From Misgurnus anguillicaudatus (lineage: Eukaryota; Chordata; Actinopteri; Cypriniformes; Cobitidae): a DNA stretch of 64,000 bases. The stretch's first letter is position 1. The number at the start of each line of letters is the position of its first letter. The stretch lies in the NCBI RefSeq assembly GCF_027580225.2, contig NW_027395283.1, forward strand, positions 5,584,501 to 5,648,500, given 5' to 3'. Of the stretch, positions 33,373 through 44,615 are shown piece after piece. The position numbers were made by a program, and so were the translations under genes. Below the pieces are notes generated by a model that saw nothing but the letters and a program-made list of their open reading frames with translations, was not told the origin of the DNA and did not search any database.

Positions 33373-34091
33373 CCTAAGATGGTCATCGACAGTTTACACT
33401 TACATGAAATACAAACTGATTTTAGAAAATAACTCATGTTTTCTTATGTTGTGAATCTCATGTCACGTGTGTGTGTTGTGAGAAGCACTTACAGTACAGT
33501 AGACAGCGAATCAGATGTCAATCATAGATGGACTTTCTTTATTCAGTCATGTGTTCACAGTGCTTCTGGAGGTTGAGTGCGTTAAAATGTTTTTAATGTC
33601 GAACAGGCCGTGTGTATATAATGGCGGGAACACGTGTGAAGTTTTGCTTTTATTAGTAAATTCATATTCACATAATACAACACTCTTTATGTTCTGCGTG
33701 TTTTAGGACACAAGCAAAACCGCATCAGACGATTCAGTTGTTGCAGCGATCTAAACAATTCATTTAAACTGATTCACGAACCAATTCAAAACGTTTGGCC
33801 TGTTTGCTTTGTAAAGAATTGACTCAAAAGACTCATTTATTTGCAACACCTTGAAAGGAATCAACTTAAACAAGTCATTAATTTGCGAATGTGTGTGTGA
33901 TGCGTGAGTGAGAGACGCATGGAAAGGAATTTGAAGCTGAACGTTATTTGCTCTATAAAAGACAAAGACGAAAACTAAGGACATTTAATCTATATTTTTA
34001 TTTTAGTTAGTTTTGCCAGACACACATTACAGTTTTAGTTAGTTATCGTTTTTTTGTAATGCCTCGTTTTTATTTTTATTTCAGTTAATGA
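33373..34091. other. Interior of the hAT element between the DIRS and LTR insertions
   Basis: This is sequence of the 27969-35838 hAT element. It has no gene. TTAGTTAGTTTT-like repeats in its last 130 bp mirror those near the left end of the element. Confidence 0.5.
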
Positions 34092-35772
34092 TGTAGCGAA
34101 TTAGCGGGAGGAGGGAAATAACGTTATTTGAAACACTATGAACCTCCGACCGAAACACTACGGGGATTCCCAAGGGAATCTTAGATTTTAGCTCAAAGGG
34201 AATATTATGTATAATTAACTGTAATTAATTATACAAGTTTATCAGGTTTTACCTGGCGTAGCAGAATTAATAATAACAATTAATTAATATGTTCGTCCAC
34301 CGAAGACAAATATCCATAATCGTATATTAACGTCTAAGAAATTTTAATTTCATGGCCTTTAAAATTAACCTTCTCACTGATATACAGTGCTACTCGCAGC
34401 GTGTAGCTGGATCAAAAGGCAGAAATAGTGACTTTACTTTCATGAGCATTGAACACAGAAACAATTCAATTGTGAAAATGCAAAACCGGTTTATTAACTA
34501 TAAAACAAAGTACACATAACGACTAACTAAACATACACACATACAATAACATAAAACATAGATGAGAAAGAAAAGGTTGAAAAGCTAGAGAGAATAAAAG
34601 ATTGGCAATAGCACTATTGCTTAACATCTGCACAAACCATCGGATAATCTCTAAGGATCGCCTTAATTTTCATAAGGGGTAAAGCTTGAACATCAGCGAG
34701 TAAAACGAGTTTATACTTGCGTTTGGCTCTTTGTGATGCGGTGCGAAGTTTCTTATGCTCGCGGTGCGAGCAAGGAGTGAGAGAGAGAATCCAGGTGTGT
34801 TCGTTTAAGATGGAAGTCCGTTAAGTTGTTTCGTAGGGCGGATTGGTCCGCGGGGTTTTCTGAACTCTAGCGCAAAGCCAGGAAAGACTGTTCCGAAGAG
34901 ACAGGACAGGGCTCAGAGAAAAGATGATGAATCCGAGGGACTCTGGGTGAGTCTCAGCGAGTTTCCAAACTGCGCTGGCGGGTTACCTGAGTAACCGGAG
35001 GACTGAGCGCTCATGAGTGAACTAAGCCACTTACTGAGATACTGAGCGATTGAGCGAACTAAGCTTCTGAGCGAATTGAGCAATAATGGCTTGGGCGATA
35101 GGCCGTTTTGACCTTTCATGCGCCCAGCCCATTTTAGGTGAATGACCAATGTGCGAAGTGTTCGATCGCGCGGGGAAACAAGCCTTTGTTCTTTCAGACA
35201 TCACATTTGTGTAATTGCATAATGATAAAAGTTTGTTTCCATAACTCTTCAAATCGATATTAAATGACATTGATGCGGCTTATGGTAATATGATACATAG
35301 AAATGATTGGGAAATAAAGAGTAGATTAATTTGATACTAGACAAGACATGGGTTTAAGATCACGTTGAAAAATAATTTCATACCTAAGATATGAACCATG
35401 CTACAGTGAACACAATCTAACTAAAGTGTTAACACACAGTTACATCACACATACATGATCATGCAGTAAAGGGATATAACATATATATACATTTAAACAG
35501 CTCATTGTGATTTTTAAACGTGGTTTCATCAGAGACATATCGTCTGTGCCCCCTGCTGTGTCTCTGGCGATGGTCAGAATGGTGGAATTCCTTTGAACCT
35601 CCTTTTACGACTGCATACGTTTTAATTGTCACCCACTTTACAGCCTTGATAGGTGATAGACATCTCCACGATTGTCAACAAAGGAGACAGGGTTATCTAA
35701 CTATCACAATTTTAGGGCTGTTGAAATCCAGATGCCCAATGGCCTCTATTTGACTCCGAGCCATCTGTTACA
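34092..35772. repeat. Probable solo LTR
   Basis: The segment starts TGTAGCGAATTAGCGGG and ends CTGTTACA, a TG...CA layout, and is flanked by ATGA on both sides (34088-34091 and 35773-35776). It interrupts the hAT element, and no coding sequence is recognisable inside. A length of about 1.7 kb is long for an LTR, so it could also be a deleted element. Confidence 0.5.
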
Positions 35773-36272
35773 ATGACAATGTTTTATCCCACCTAGTTTT
35801 CGTTTTTTTGTTTGTTTTCGTTAACGATTATAACCTTGGCAGGATAGCACACATGTCCACACATTCCTTTGTGGTGATTTCACTATCGACACGTGAGTAA
35901 TGGCGGCGGCTGTAAACAAACATTGATAAGTTCGCTTGTCCCTTGTTGTGTTTCTACTATAATGATTACAAAACCACAAATTAAGAGCCCAGACAACGAT
36001 AGGCAGTTTTTCAGCTTTTTACGGTGCAAAAGTAAAACTCTTGCTGGCCAACCAAACACTAACCCTGTGTTCATTTTTACGATGGCCAAACAGTACTTTT
36101 ACCAGAGTTCAATAACACTACACTACATACCTTACTAGATACCATAATTACTATAATAGGCTATTTGTAGCCAAAAACATGGTTGCACTTTTTTGTAGTA
36201 AAACCATGGTATTTAAAGGTATACTTGTGAAATTAATAGAAAATATTTAAATAGAAAAAAAATTATATATAA

Positions 36273-36284
36273 TGTGTGTGTGTT

Positions 36285-36350
<66 letters not shown>
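36273..36350. repeat. (TG)n microsatellite
   Basis: About 78 bp of TG dinucleotides, with two TTTG interruptions near the left end. Confidence 0.97.
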
Positions 36351-36351
<1 letters not shown>

Positions 36352-36744
36352 ATTTACATTTTATTGTAAAATGTTGTGATAAATTCCCAAGGAAACCTCA
36401 TCATGGTTTTACTACAGAGAAAGTTACATTCCTGTTACATTCCTACAAGGCTCATTAATGAGTAGGCAGAATGATTTTCACATCACTTTGAAGAAAAAAC
36501 TCTAGACTACTAGATCCTGTTTTGAAAAGTCTTGGGAAAACATGTTTTGAATGAGTTTTGTGGACTTATATCAGTGACTTAAAAATTTTGCTTTTTCAAA
36601 AAACACACAAACATTTTTCTCTCAAAAATTCAAACATGTACATACATGTTGATGATATAATATTGTAGCCCACTTCGTGCTGAACACAGTGTCATGAGAC
36701 TTTTGCCATTATTATGTTTTTAAGCAACTGAAAAAGAGGGTTAA

Positions 36745-37580
36745 AGATATAGCCTTCATAAATAGCACACTGGTGTTCTGATTTAAGGATCTCTTTTTGA
36801 CAGACACAGATCTAGTTTCAATAATAGGAGAGATCAATATATCAAAGAAAATACAGAAATGATCAGACAGTGCTACATCCTTAATAACAATTGATGAAAT
36901 GTTTACACCCTTACTGATAATTAAATCTAGAGTGTGTCCACGATTGTGTGTGGGTCCATGTACATGTTGAGTCAGATCAAAAGTATTTAAAACAGCTGTG
37001 ATATCTTTTGCAATAATGTTTTCTGGCTTATCAATGTGAATGTTAAAATCTCCAGCAATAGAAAAACAGTTCAGGGGGCCTGAAAATAATGATAAGTAGA
37101 ATGCGTGGAGTACCTTTTAACACAATACATAGATATTCAAAAGACGGGTAATTGCCAAATGACACTTGCTTACATTGATAGACATCTTTAAAAAGAGGAG
37201 CTACACCTCCACCTCTCCTAGCAGTTCTGCAGACACTCATAAAAGTAAAGTTAGGAGGGGCTGTTTCATTAAGGACTGTTGCACTGTAGCTTTCTTCTAG
37301 CCATGTTTCATTTAGAAACATAAAATCTAGGTTGTTTGTGGTTATTAAGTCGCTAACTAGAAGTGATTTATTTTTAAGTGAACAGATGTTTAAAAGTGCT
37401 AACTTAACAGTAAAAAAAAATTCCCTAACAGAAATCTTATTTTGACATGTAACAGGCAGCAGATTATATGGGTTTGCCCCATGGCTTGAGAAAGCCTTGG
37501 ACTTTCTATCATGTAATAGAACAGAAATATAGAGAGATATAGGCACACACTGGGTTCCTGCTTGTTCTGTATACAATAGA
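36745..37580 (-). pseudogene. LINE apurinic-like endonuclease
   Basis: On the - strand the ORF includes LALLNICSLKNKSLLVSDLI, then LDFMFLNETWLEE with the catalytic Glu of the endonuclease, CRTARRGGGVAPLFKD and FEYLCIVLKG. After a frameshift the later blocks read HGPTHNRGHTLDLIIS and VALSDHF with the C-terminal His. This is the EN domain of an L2-type LINE, which nicks target DNA for reverse transcription. The coding stops at the TTAA at 36741-36744 and resumes at 26017. Confidence 0.82.
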
Positions 37581-38279
37581 TTAAAGTATTACTATTATCA
37601 TAGCAGGCACCCGACTCATATCACTGAGAGCCGTTATCAGTTGTTTTTGGTTCACCTACAGTAGATGGAGGAGGGTGTGTGCCTTGGCGTTGTGTCAGAG
37701 ACCGAAAAGCTCTCACAGGACGGGGGGGGGGGGTGTGGTTGGAGCTGAGCCCACTGGCTTTGGTGGTTGTGGGGCTTGCCGTTTTCTGGTTGAAATCTGG
37801 GGGCTCGCAGCAATTGAGTGGGATAGTTTAGTTCCAGCATAAACAAGTTCCTAAATTTTTAATTTTTCCGGAGAAGGTCAAAAGCGGGGATGCTGGAGAG
37901 AGGAATGACATATCTAGTGAGGAGTCCTGTTGCTCTGATGTGACCGGAGGCTGTAATATGTAATATGTTGTCCTTGTTTCCCTGGCTGTTTTCCAGAAAT
38001 TCGTCCTTGGGTCCTTAATCTTGGAGCAGTTCTAATCTAACACAGTCTGACTGTGGTGAGCTCTGTGGGCAGGACTCAGCTGAGATTGTGTCCATGAGCA
38101 GTGGTTGTTGTGGCTGCGTGGTGTTATCTCTGTCCTTGTGTGATCTGTCAACGTCATGTCCATTCAGGTGCTAAAGAGAAGTCCTGTGGTCATTCATACT
38201 CTGTCCAGGTGTGTGTGTGCCATTCAGGTTGAGTGGATTGGCACACACTGCTAAAGGATGATGAAGGAAGAAGTAGATA

Positions 38280-39200
38280 TTGTCCTTTAGCACTCTTGCA
38301 CCCAGTCTGTTTGAGTGGATGCCATCCTGTTTAAATAGTTGTCTCTGACTCCAGAAAAGATTGAAGTTGTCAATGAAGTTCAGTCCCTTTATGTATTAAG
38401 TCCAAGCAACCGTGAATACCTATTTGTTCCTCTTGCTGGAAGTGGTCCAGAGATAACGGCTGAACTGTCACTCTTCTAAGTTTTTCAAAAAGTTTGTTGA
38501 AATCCCTCTTAAGGAGTTCAGATTGCTCTTTGTGAATATCATTTTTCCCCACATGAATGACAACTCAATTTACAGTCTTATGTTTCATCAGAATGTTCTG
38601 AAGTTCCCTGTTTACATCAGAAATGGTTGCTTGTGGAAGGCAGCACGTAGTTGAGTCCCTGTTGCTAATGTTTCTGATAATTGAGTCACCCAATATAAGA
38701 GTTCTGGGCTTGGATGCGCTCTGCGCTGAGTGCCGCTGTCTGCTCGATCTTGAGCGGCAGTTAGCATCAGTGTTAGCTGCTGGCTGATATGATCGATGTT
38801 CAATCACATTTATCACATTTGGGGATTCCTCACTCATATTCATTAATACTTCAAATCTGTTCTCAAGATGTATAGGTGGTGGTAGAAAGTCAGTGTTTGC
38901 AATCCTTGTCATAGCTGTATCTGGGGTAGAGGAAGCTACTGCGGCAATATGTGATGCTCGTGACAGTCTGATTTCTCAAGTGATTTGGGGTCTTGCTCCC
39001 TGTTTGTACCATTGATTATGTTTTTGATCATTAGATTCATGGGACTCACTGGCGGTATGCTGATGGCGTTCATGATGAAGAAGCTCTGTTGTGTGTTCCG
39101 TCTGGTTTGGTAGTCCTGCAAGTAACTTTGTTTCAAGAACAGCAATCCTTTGAAAAAGTCTGTGGCATTTTGTGCAGCAAGTAGATTGTTGATGAGACAT
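38280..39200 (-). pseudogene. LINE ORF1 with SGNH-esterase-like domain
   Basis: The - strand reading starts at 39200 with MSHQQSTCCTKCHRLFQRIA, a CxxC motif followed by a coiled-coil stretch. Further on (about 38715-38660) comes LILGDSIIRNIS, block I of SGNH/GDSL hydrolases. After a stop near 38570 comes VIHVGKNDIHKEQSELLKRD (about 38565-38510), the block with the conserved Asn. ORF1 proteins of CR1/L2 LINEs are known to carry such esterase-like domains. The frame is broken at several points. Confidence 0.65.
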
Positions 39201-39445
39201 TTCTTTATCTTATCCTTTTGAATGAAGGCAGCTGTGTTTTCCCTTCTGGAATGTAAGCAGATGGCGCTGGAAGGCTGGTCGGATGAAAAATTCCACTTTT
39301 TTGTAATCTTCCAGTCCCGAAAGTTTGTAATTTAACGTTGATGCCAAGCTTTGTTGTTTGAGCACTATGCTGATTTGCGTAAACGGCCATAAGTATATTA
39401 CCCAGACGAGTTATGTGAATGCTTTGTTCCGTACAAGCCAACAAT

Positions 39446-40790
39446 TGCAGGATAAGTACATTTACTGGACATTTTATTGGAATGCTTTGTTAAAGAAAAA
39501 TGTATTTAGTTTAGATTTAAATTGATCGACTGTGTCTGATTCTTGAACATTCCAGAGCTTAGGGGCTAAGTAGAAGAAGGATCTACCACCTTTAGACACT
39601 TTTAAATACTCTAGGGATAATTAAGAGACCAGAATTGTGCGACCTCAGTGTACGTGAAGGATTGTAGTAATATTTTAAAATGTGTGCGAATTTTTTACTG
39701 GTAACCAGTGTAAAGATGACAAAATTGGGCTTACAGGGCTTTACAGTGCGGGTATTTCACTCGCATTTGCGCCTTAAAATAGTAATGTGCGATCTTGTAA
39801 AATCATTTAGAAGCACAGTGCTTGAGTGACGGGCTGTTCTCAATATACTGAACAACAGTGCAATGAAGACAAGCATACCATTAATTTTACATGGAAAGCA
39901 TGGAAGAGGCATGAGATCCAGAGCGCAAGTCACGTAACTGGCTCAAGCAGCTGTGTCACGTGTTTATATTCTCACTTTAGTCCGCAATGCGAGCCTCCCC
40001 CAATCGCGCCCGCATCTCAATATGATATAATTGACAGTGGTGAGTTAGGAGACTGTGGCTGTTTTAACTTTATTTGTAATTTCCAGCTTACAACACCACC
40101 TTTTCCGACAGTTGTTGTCTGATATGTGAGCTCAATGATGACTTGCTTATCCACAATGACATTAGATGTCTTAATAAAGGAAACACATTGAAACGATTTT
40201 GTGAACTAAAGAAAAAGATCCTGGGGTTTCTCCGAAATTCAAAGCAAACAAAGGCTCAAATATTATGGGAGTCATCGTTCTCACACAAGAATCCAACGAG
40301 TAACAGTTAATCGCTCACAGCCCAGCACCTGCACCACTGTATGCGGATTGCGCTGACAAACATACGCCTGAATTCATCTAAAAGTATAATTTCTCTTATT
40401 AGAAGCTAGCCTAATGTTTGCCAATTATTAAAATGGCTGTTGTGGTTTAAATAGGAGTAGTGAAATAATTAGCTTTGACAAAAAACAGCATAAAACAATG
40501 TTAACTTTTTTGTTATGTGTGGGCTACTTAACTGAGTAAATAAGTTAAATTCTCAATGAGTGTGATATTGCTCTTATTTACCCCTTTAAATGTAGAATAA
40601 AGCTTACTCTGGCATTTTACAATGTACATTTAAATGTAGGAAAATGTAGTCATCATCACTGATATATCTCCAGCCCCTCATTTGAGATGCTTTTCATGAA
40701 CTGGCTCCCATGATAAACTAATTGAATAGCCCTGTCGTAGACACTCAACACACAATCATATTCATTAATTAATTTTGTTTTTAGCATTTT
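39446..40790. other. Repeat-like sequence, no gene recognised
   Basis: 39480-39740 looks like old interspersed-repeat sequence (CATTCCAGAGCTTAGGGGCTAA) and may be 5' LINE or other repeat. CAGTGCGGGTATTTCACTCG from about 39745 looks like a hAT left end, but I could not find its right partner or a target-site duplication. Confidence 0.35.
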
Positions 40791-40794
40791 ATAC

Positions 40795-41204
40795 TTTAAT
40801 GAGGTGGCAGACGTTGGCAGACTGTTGAAAGATAGATTGCTGTATAACATCACACCTATTAAAACATGTTAAAATTGACACTTTGTAGGTGTGAGCAAAA
40901 ATGTGCCGTTTTGGGGTGTGTCCTTTAAAATGCAAATGCATTTCTGCACTAAATGGCAGTGCCGTGGTTGGATAGTGCAGATAAAGGGGTGGTATTATTA
41001 TAATGAGATCCCCTTCTGACTTCACAAAGGGAGCCAAATTTCAATGAGCTATTTTTTCCACATGCTTGCAAAGAATGGTTTACCAGAACTAAGTTATTGC
41101 GTTGGTCTTTTTCACATTTTCTAGGCTGATAGAAGCACTGGGAACCCAATTATAGCACTTAAACATGGAAAAAGTCAGATTTTCATGATATGTCCCCTTT
41201 AAAA
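40795..41204. mobile_element. Fragment of a TTAA-type DNA element
   Basis: The right end reads CATGATATGTCCCCTTTAA, the complement of a TTAAAGGGGACATATCATG end that I recognise as a common fish repeat end. The left end is not preserved, although TTAA occurs at about 40796. No coding sequence is present. Confidence 0.5.
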
Positions 41205-41483
41205 CAGTATGAAGCTTATCGGTTAAAAAATGAATGAAGCTTACAGTATAAAGTTTACCTGTTATAAAAGAAATAAAGTACACAAAAGAATACACAAAAC
41301 TGTAATTTTCCAAATGTTTTTAACAGTAAATTATAATTATTTTACTCTTTTACCTGTTTGTGTTGTTAGTCTTCAGGCGCTTCAGCAGGACTGTTGATTA
41401 GGGCTTTTACAGGTGAAAATAATCTGCAGGCAGCTTTAAATTAACTGACTAAATTTAAAATCAAAAAGGCGGGAATTAAAGAA
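41205..41483. other. No gene recognised
   Basis: AT-rich intronic sequence with no supported feature. Confidence 0.4.
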
Positions 41484-41528
41484 CCATTTCAGCACAAAAA
41501 GGTTCTTCAGTATGATATGGTTCTATAT

Positions 41529-42425
41529 TAGCCTGGATGCCAGCCGATCTTAGCCCCGCCCACAACATTTTGAGAACGGGAAGATCGGTCTGGGGTTTCT
41601 GCGTTGAGGAGCTACTATGCTAGACCAAAATCTGGTCGAACCAATCAAATTGTCAGGGCGGGCTTTATACGATGATGGACAGATGATCAACAGTAACGTA
41701 ATCAACCACGTCACCAAAGAGCGCGTGTGTTAAATCTGTTTACAACGAAATGGCTGCCGCTGTAGAATTCAGATGTGTGGATTCTGTTCTGTTCTAAAAG
41801 ATATCGACAGAGCATTGATTTTAAAAGAGGAACAGAGAAACACGAGCAAGGCATTTGTTGATGTTTTTGCCGTCCGTCCTACGGGATTCGGCAAAAGTTG
41901 GTCATAACTGAAACTGGTATCAAGGCGATGCAACTCGGCGTGCATGACGAGATGGATATAATTAGCGGTCGTTGCCAGCTTCTTTTCGGAAGCCCAGAAT
42001 TGTGGTTGCTGATTAAGTGGAGGACATGCTAGGCTCCAATATTTTCAAGTAAACGTAATGGGTATCGTCGTGGATGAAGTTCACCTAACGTACAAATGGT
42101 AAGAGACAGTCTTACTGTATGACTTAGTAAATACTTAATGTTGTGATATAAATGAAATGTTGTAAACATAGTAGGTGTTTATGTACGTTCTCTAAGACTT
42201 AGTATAATCACAATCTTAGTGTCATTGTAGCGAAATAACTAGCAGTTCAGTCAGGCTGCAAAAGACTTAACGTATGTCACACACTCCGTTGCTCTGATTG
42301 GTTGTAGGTCTATCCAATTGAGTGCAGAGGCATTTTTCGGTTGAGACACGCCTCATAATTATAGCTCAATGGAGCGGTATCAGACTCAAATTCTGACTAG
42401 AATTGAGTATGACAACATCAGGCTA
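41529..42425 (+). mobile_element. TIR element with 9-bp TSD and a RecQ-like helicase fragment
   Basis: The ends are TAGCCTGGATG at the left and CATCAGGCTA at the right, an inverted repeat with a one-base gap. The flanks share GTTCTATAT exactly (41520-41528 and 42426-42434), a 9-bp duplication. Inside, the + strand carries a broken helicase fragment (41825-42100). The family is not certain. A 9-bp duplication is usual for Mutator-like elements, but I see no transposase to confirm that. Confidence 0.7.
41825..42100 (+). pseudogene. RecQ-like helicase fragment
   Basis: One frame reads FVDVFAVRPTGFGKSW, a helicase Walker A (GFGKS codons at 41884-41898), then hits a TAA. After frame changes come ASFF-type and LGSxxF-like blocks, then VMGIVVDEVHLTYKW with a DEVH box (42073-42084). 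The coding stops at ATGGTAAGAG, which looks like a splice donor right after KW. In RecQ-family enzymes these are motifs I and II. It is too broken to be active. Confidence 0.65.
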
Positions 42426-42496
42426 GTTCTATATAGAACCTTTGTCATCATTTAAGAACCTTTGAAGAACCATTTTTCTTAAGAGTGTAGGCCTTA

Positions 42497-43357
42497 AGCC
42501 CTATTCAGACGGGATTAGTTTTACAGGGGGACCTCTGAGAAAATCGTGCTTCTCTGAGGTCCTCTGTGTTTTTAATCCCGTCCGAATTGGCCATGTCTGT
42601 GTTTTTCTCTGACGACCTCTGTAAACATTCCAGAGCAATTTACCTACTGTTTTTCCGCCGAACTCAGAGGTCCTCTGAGAAATGTAATCCCGTCCGTATG
42701 CAAATGTCTGTGTTTGCCCGCAATATCTTTTGAAAATGAGATTCATTTCGTGTTTTGGCCAACGTGATCTGCCGTAAGGTCTTACTAATGCGCGTATATT
42801 GTATTTCCTGAGTCCCATTCATTCAGATATGAATGTTTTTTTGCATTCTGCAAAATAAAGTTATTAAATCAAGACGAGCTGAATATCATAAACTGTTAAG
42901 ACTAAACACTGTAATATCATTAACATTATTAGAAACTCCGTTCAAAGTTGTTCAACTCCGGAATGGTAATGTTATTTAATAAAGATATTACATTTTATTA
43001 ATCATTATTTCTTCATTACTTTGTGTTTGTTATAAGCAGACAGTTATATAAAACACGTAGGCTAACGTTACTTTAGTAGGATTTGTATATTTTATTTTGA
43101 TTTGTTAAAATTAAATTAATAAATTACATGTTCTGTCATGATTTTACATTTAAAGCAAAATATTTAACATTACAAACACGCGTATCCAGAGCACGTGCTA
43201 CTGCAACGCCCAAATGCATGAAACAGACACTCCCATCTCTGGAATAGGCTGCATCATTTTAATCCCGTCCGAATCGGTACATAAAATCACAGACGTCCTG
43301 GGGGACACGCTGAAACTCAAACGTCGTTTGGAAAACTAATTCCGTCCGAATAGTGCT
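42497..43357. mobile_element. Harbinger-type MITE (TTA TSD)
   Basis: The ends AGCCCTATTCAGACGGGATT and the complement of AGCACTATTCGGACGGAATT are 20-bp inverted repeats with a few mismatches. TTA flanks both ends (42494-42496 and 43358-43360), the target site of PIF/Harbinger elements. Internal copies of AATCCCGTCCGAAT occur near 42575, 42688 and 43262. No ORF is convincing. Confidence 0.75.
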
Positions 43358-43375
43358 TTAGTTATATTAGGATAT

Positions 43376-44275
43376 TTAAAGGTAGGGTAACACATTTTGA
43401 AAAATGCTAACGGTAGCCACCTAGCAATGAAATCCCGATCCCACCCTCAAGTCAAATCGCCATCCAAAGCCACGCCTCTTTCAAAACACATGAACACGCA
43501 CAGATCAGACGGTCACGTCTCATGTCTCATTCACCAGTGAGAAAACTTTGCAGTACAAAGTGAATAACACTTCCAAAATAACCAACATAAACAACTGGTT
43601 TACATCAGAATTAGTTTAAGCACACGGTCGGTTGTGTAGACGTAGTAACTATAAAGTTATGCTAATCCGTAAACGAACACAAATTTCATAAGCAACACAA
43701 TGTTTCATCAAAGTAGAATATCTGAATCCATCTCAATACAAACATATCGCGTACCTACCTTACCAAAATAAACAGTGCAACGACCCTTTCAGACTCTTTG
43801 CCTCCTGTAGCTGTTTGCATCTCGTGGTAAAGCAGTAAAGTTACCGATGTTAATTTGGGTTTTTGCTCTTGCTGATCCAGGCAGTTTTTGCTGTTGTTGT
43901 TATAAAAGATGCCTTTAGTTTTGTGGCTCCAGTGTAGGTTGTCATTTCAGCAGAAAAGTTTGCTGTTCTCGCTGTTTACAGACAGGAGGTGAGCGCACGT
44001 GAACGCGCCGATGACGTATTGTGTCTGCGTGGACTCGCTGCGCGGTGGGAATTCAAATGATGCTTACGTATGAGGGACAAAAATGGAAACGTCCGTTCGG
44101 ACCGAAATCTATGATTTGTTGAACATTTTTTGGTCCTACGCCTTTCCCAGAAGACATACATTTCTACAAATACATTTAAACAACTTAACACAGTGATTGC
44201 TATCAGGATGTGAGGAGACTTTTAACCAGCATAACTAAAAATGTTTCAGGATTAAATCTGTTACCCTACCTTTAA
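43376..44275. mobile_element. TTAA-site MITE with AGG-type ends (Kolobok-like)
   Basis: TTAA (43376-43379) is followed by AGGTAGGGTAACA, and TGTTACCCTACCT is followed by TTAA (44272-44275). The 13-bp inverted repeats are perfect apart from the last base. AGG-starting ends with a TTAA duplication fit Kolobok elements. The segment is about 0.9 kb with no transposase. A similar end pair occurs at 58719-60214. Confidence 0.78.
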
Positions 44276-44615
44276 GTCGTTTTTACAAACGTACCTTAAA
44301 AAAAACAGTACTGGTGTTCATTTTCAGACAAAACAATGGCACTGATATATGTTAAGATGTGAAAGAGCAAGTTGTTTTTAAATGAAGGCATCTCAAACAT
44401 GCATTTTAGTATGGGAGTAGGATAAACCCTGTCTGGGAAATCACCCTACATGAGGAGTTTTAAATCATCATTTCTTTGAGGCTTAACATCTGATTACAGT
44501 TATTAGACTGAGATGTTTATATGAGTAAAGAGTCAATGATAAATTCATTAATTGTTTCTTAATTACAGTTTTCAATTCATGTTTGTGACCCTGTTTATCA
44601 TTTACATTATTACAG
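44276..44615. other. End of the large NLR intron
   Basis: AT-rich sequence with no feature except the pyrimidine-rich tract and TTACAG acceptor at its end, serving LRR exon 1. Confidence 0.5.

Larger units (their letters stand above)
27969..35838. mobile_element. hAT element expanded by a DIRS element and a probable solo LTR
   Basis: The ends CAAGGTTATTATAG and the complement of CAAGGTTATAATCG form inverted repeats. The 8-bp duplication GCAGGATA is exact (27961-27968 and 35839-35846), 7.9 kb apart. The own sequence is rich in TTAGTTTTTATTTT and has no transposase. It is split by a DIRS element (28499-33372) and an LTR-like segment (34092-35772). Confidence 0.9.
26018..36740. mobile_element. 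TTAA-flanked insertion into the LINE, holding further elements
   Basis: The LINE reading is interrupted exactly at TTAA on both sides (26014-26017 and 36741-36744). The inner ends are CTCTCTGCGG at the left and the complement of CCCTCTTTTTC at the right, a weak inverted repeat. Removing the two hAT elements (26842-27936 and 27969-35838) leaves about 1.7 kb of its own sequence. A piggyBac-like non-autonomous element is the simplest reading. A TG microsatellite lies at 36273-36350. Confidence 0.6.
24016..39445 (-). mobile_element. L2-type LINE split by nested insertions over 15 kb
   Basis: Read on the - strand, ORF1 (39200-38280), the endonuclease (37580-36745), a connecting segment (26017-25820) and the reverse transcriptase (25304-24020) follow in the right order, with no overlap and no orientation change. 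The breaks fall where one piece stops and the next resumes at the neighbouring codon: at TTAA (26014-26017 and 36741-36744) and at AAGTTTTG (25297-25304 and 25812-25819). I read this as a single LINE split by a TTAA-flanked segment and by a small retroelement. The 3' end is not defined. Confidence 0.78.
41484..42493. mobile_element. Short GGTTCT-rich MITE split by a helicase-bearing element
   Basis: GAACCATTTC and GGTTCTTCAG at the left, and AGAACCTTTG, AGAACC and CATTTTTCTTAAGAGTGTA at the right, resemble a common fish MITE with GGTTCTTTA-type repeats. It is interrupted by the element at 41529-42425. Its exact ends are uncertain. Confidence 0.45.
10622..44615 (+). other. 34-kb NLR intron filled with nested transposons
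   Basis: The donor at 10622 (GTAAGT) and the acceptor ending at 44615 (TTACAG) match in phase. Between them I see two DIRS-type elements, a Gmr1-like gypsy element, an L2-type LINE, a probable solo LTR, and several hAT, TTAA-site and Harbinger elements. No host exon is recognisable inside. The reading that both exon groups belong to one gene rests on matching phase, the fish NLR pattern and the absence of any other NACHT or LRR start. A junction between two separate NLR fragments is the alternative. Confidence 0.65.

Noticed and set aside
36276..36458. Cys-Val repeat ORF
   Set aside because: It is the TG microsatellite read in one frame.
39745..40330. Possible complete hAT element starting CAGTGCGGGTATTT
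   Set aside because: No matching right end or duplication could be found, so I did not call a bounded element.
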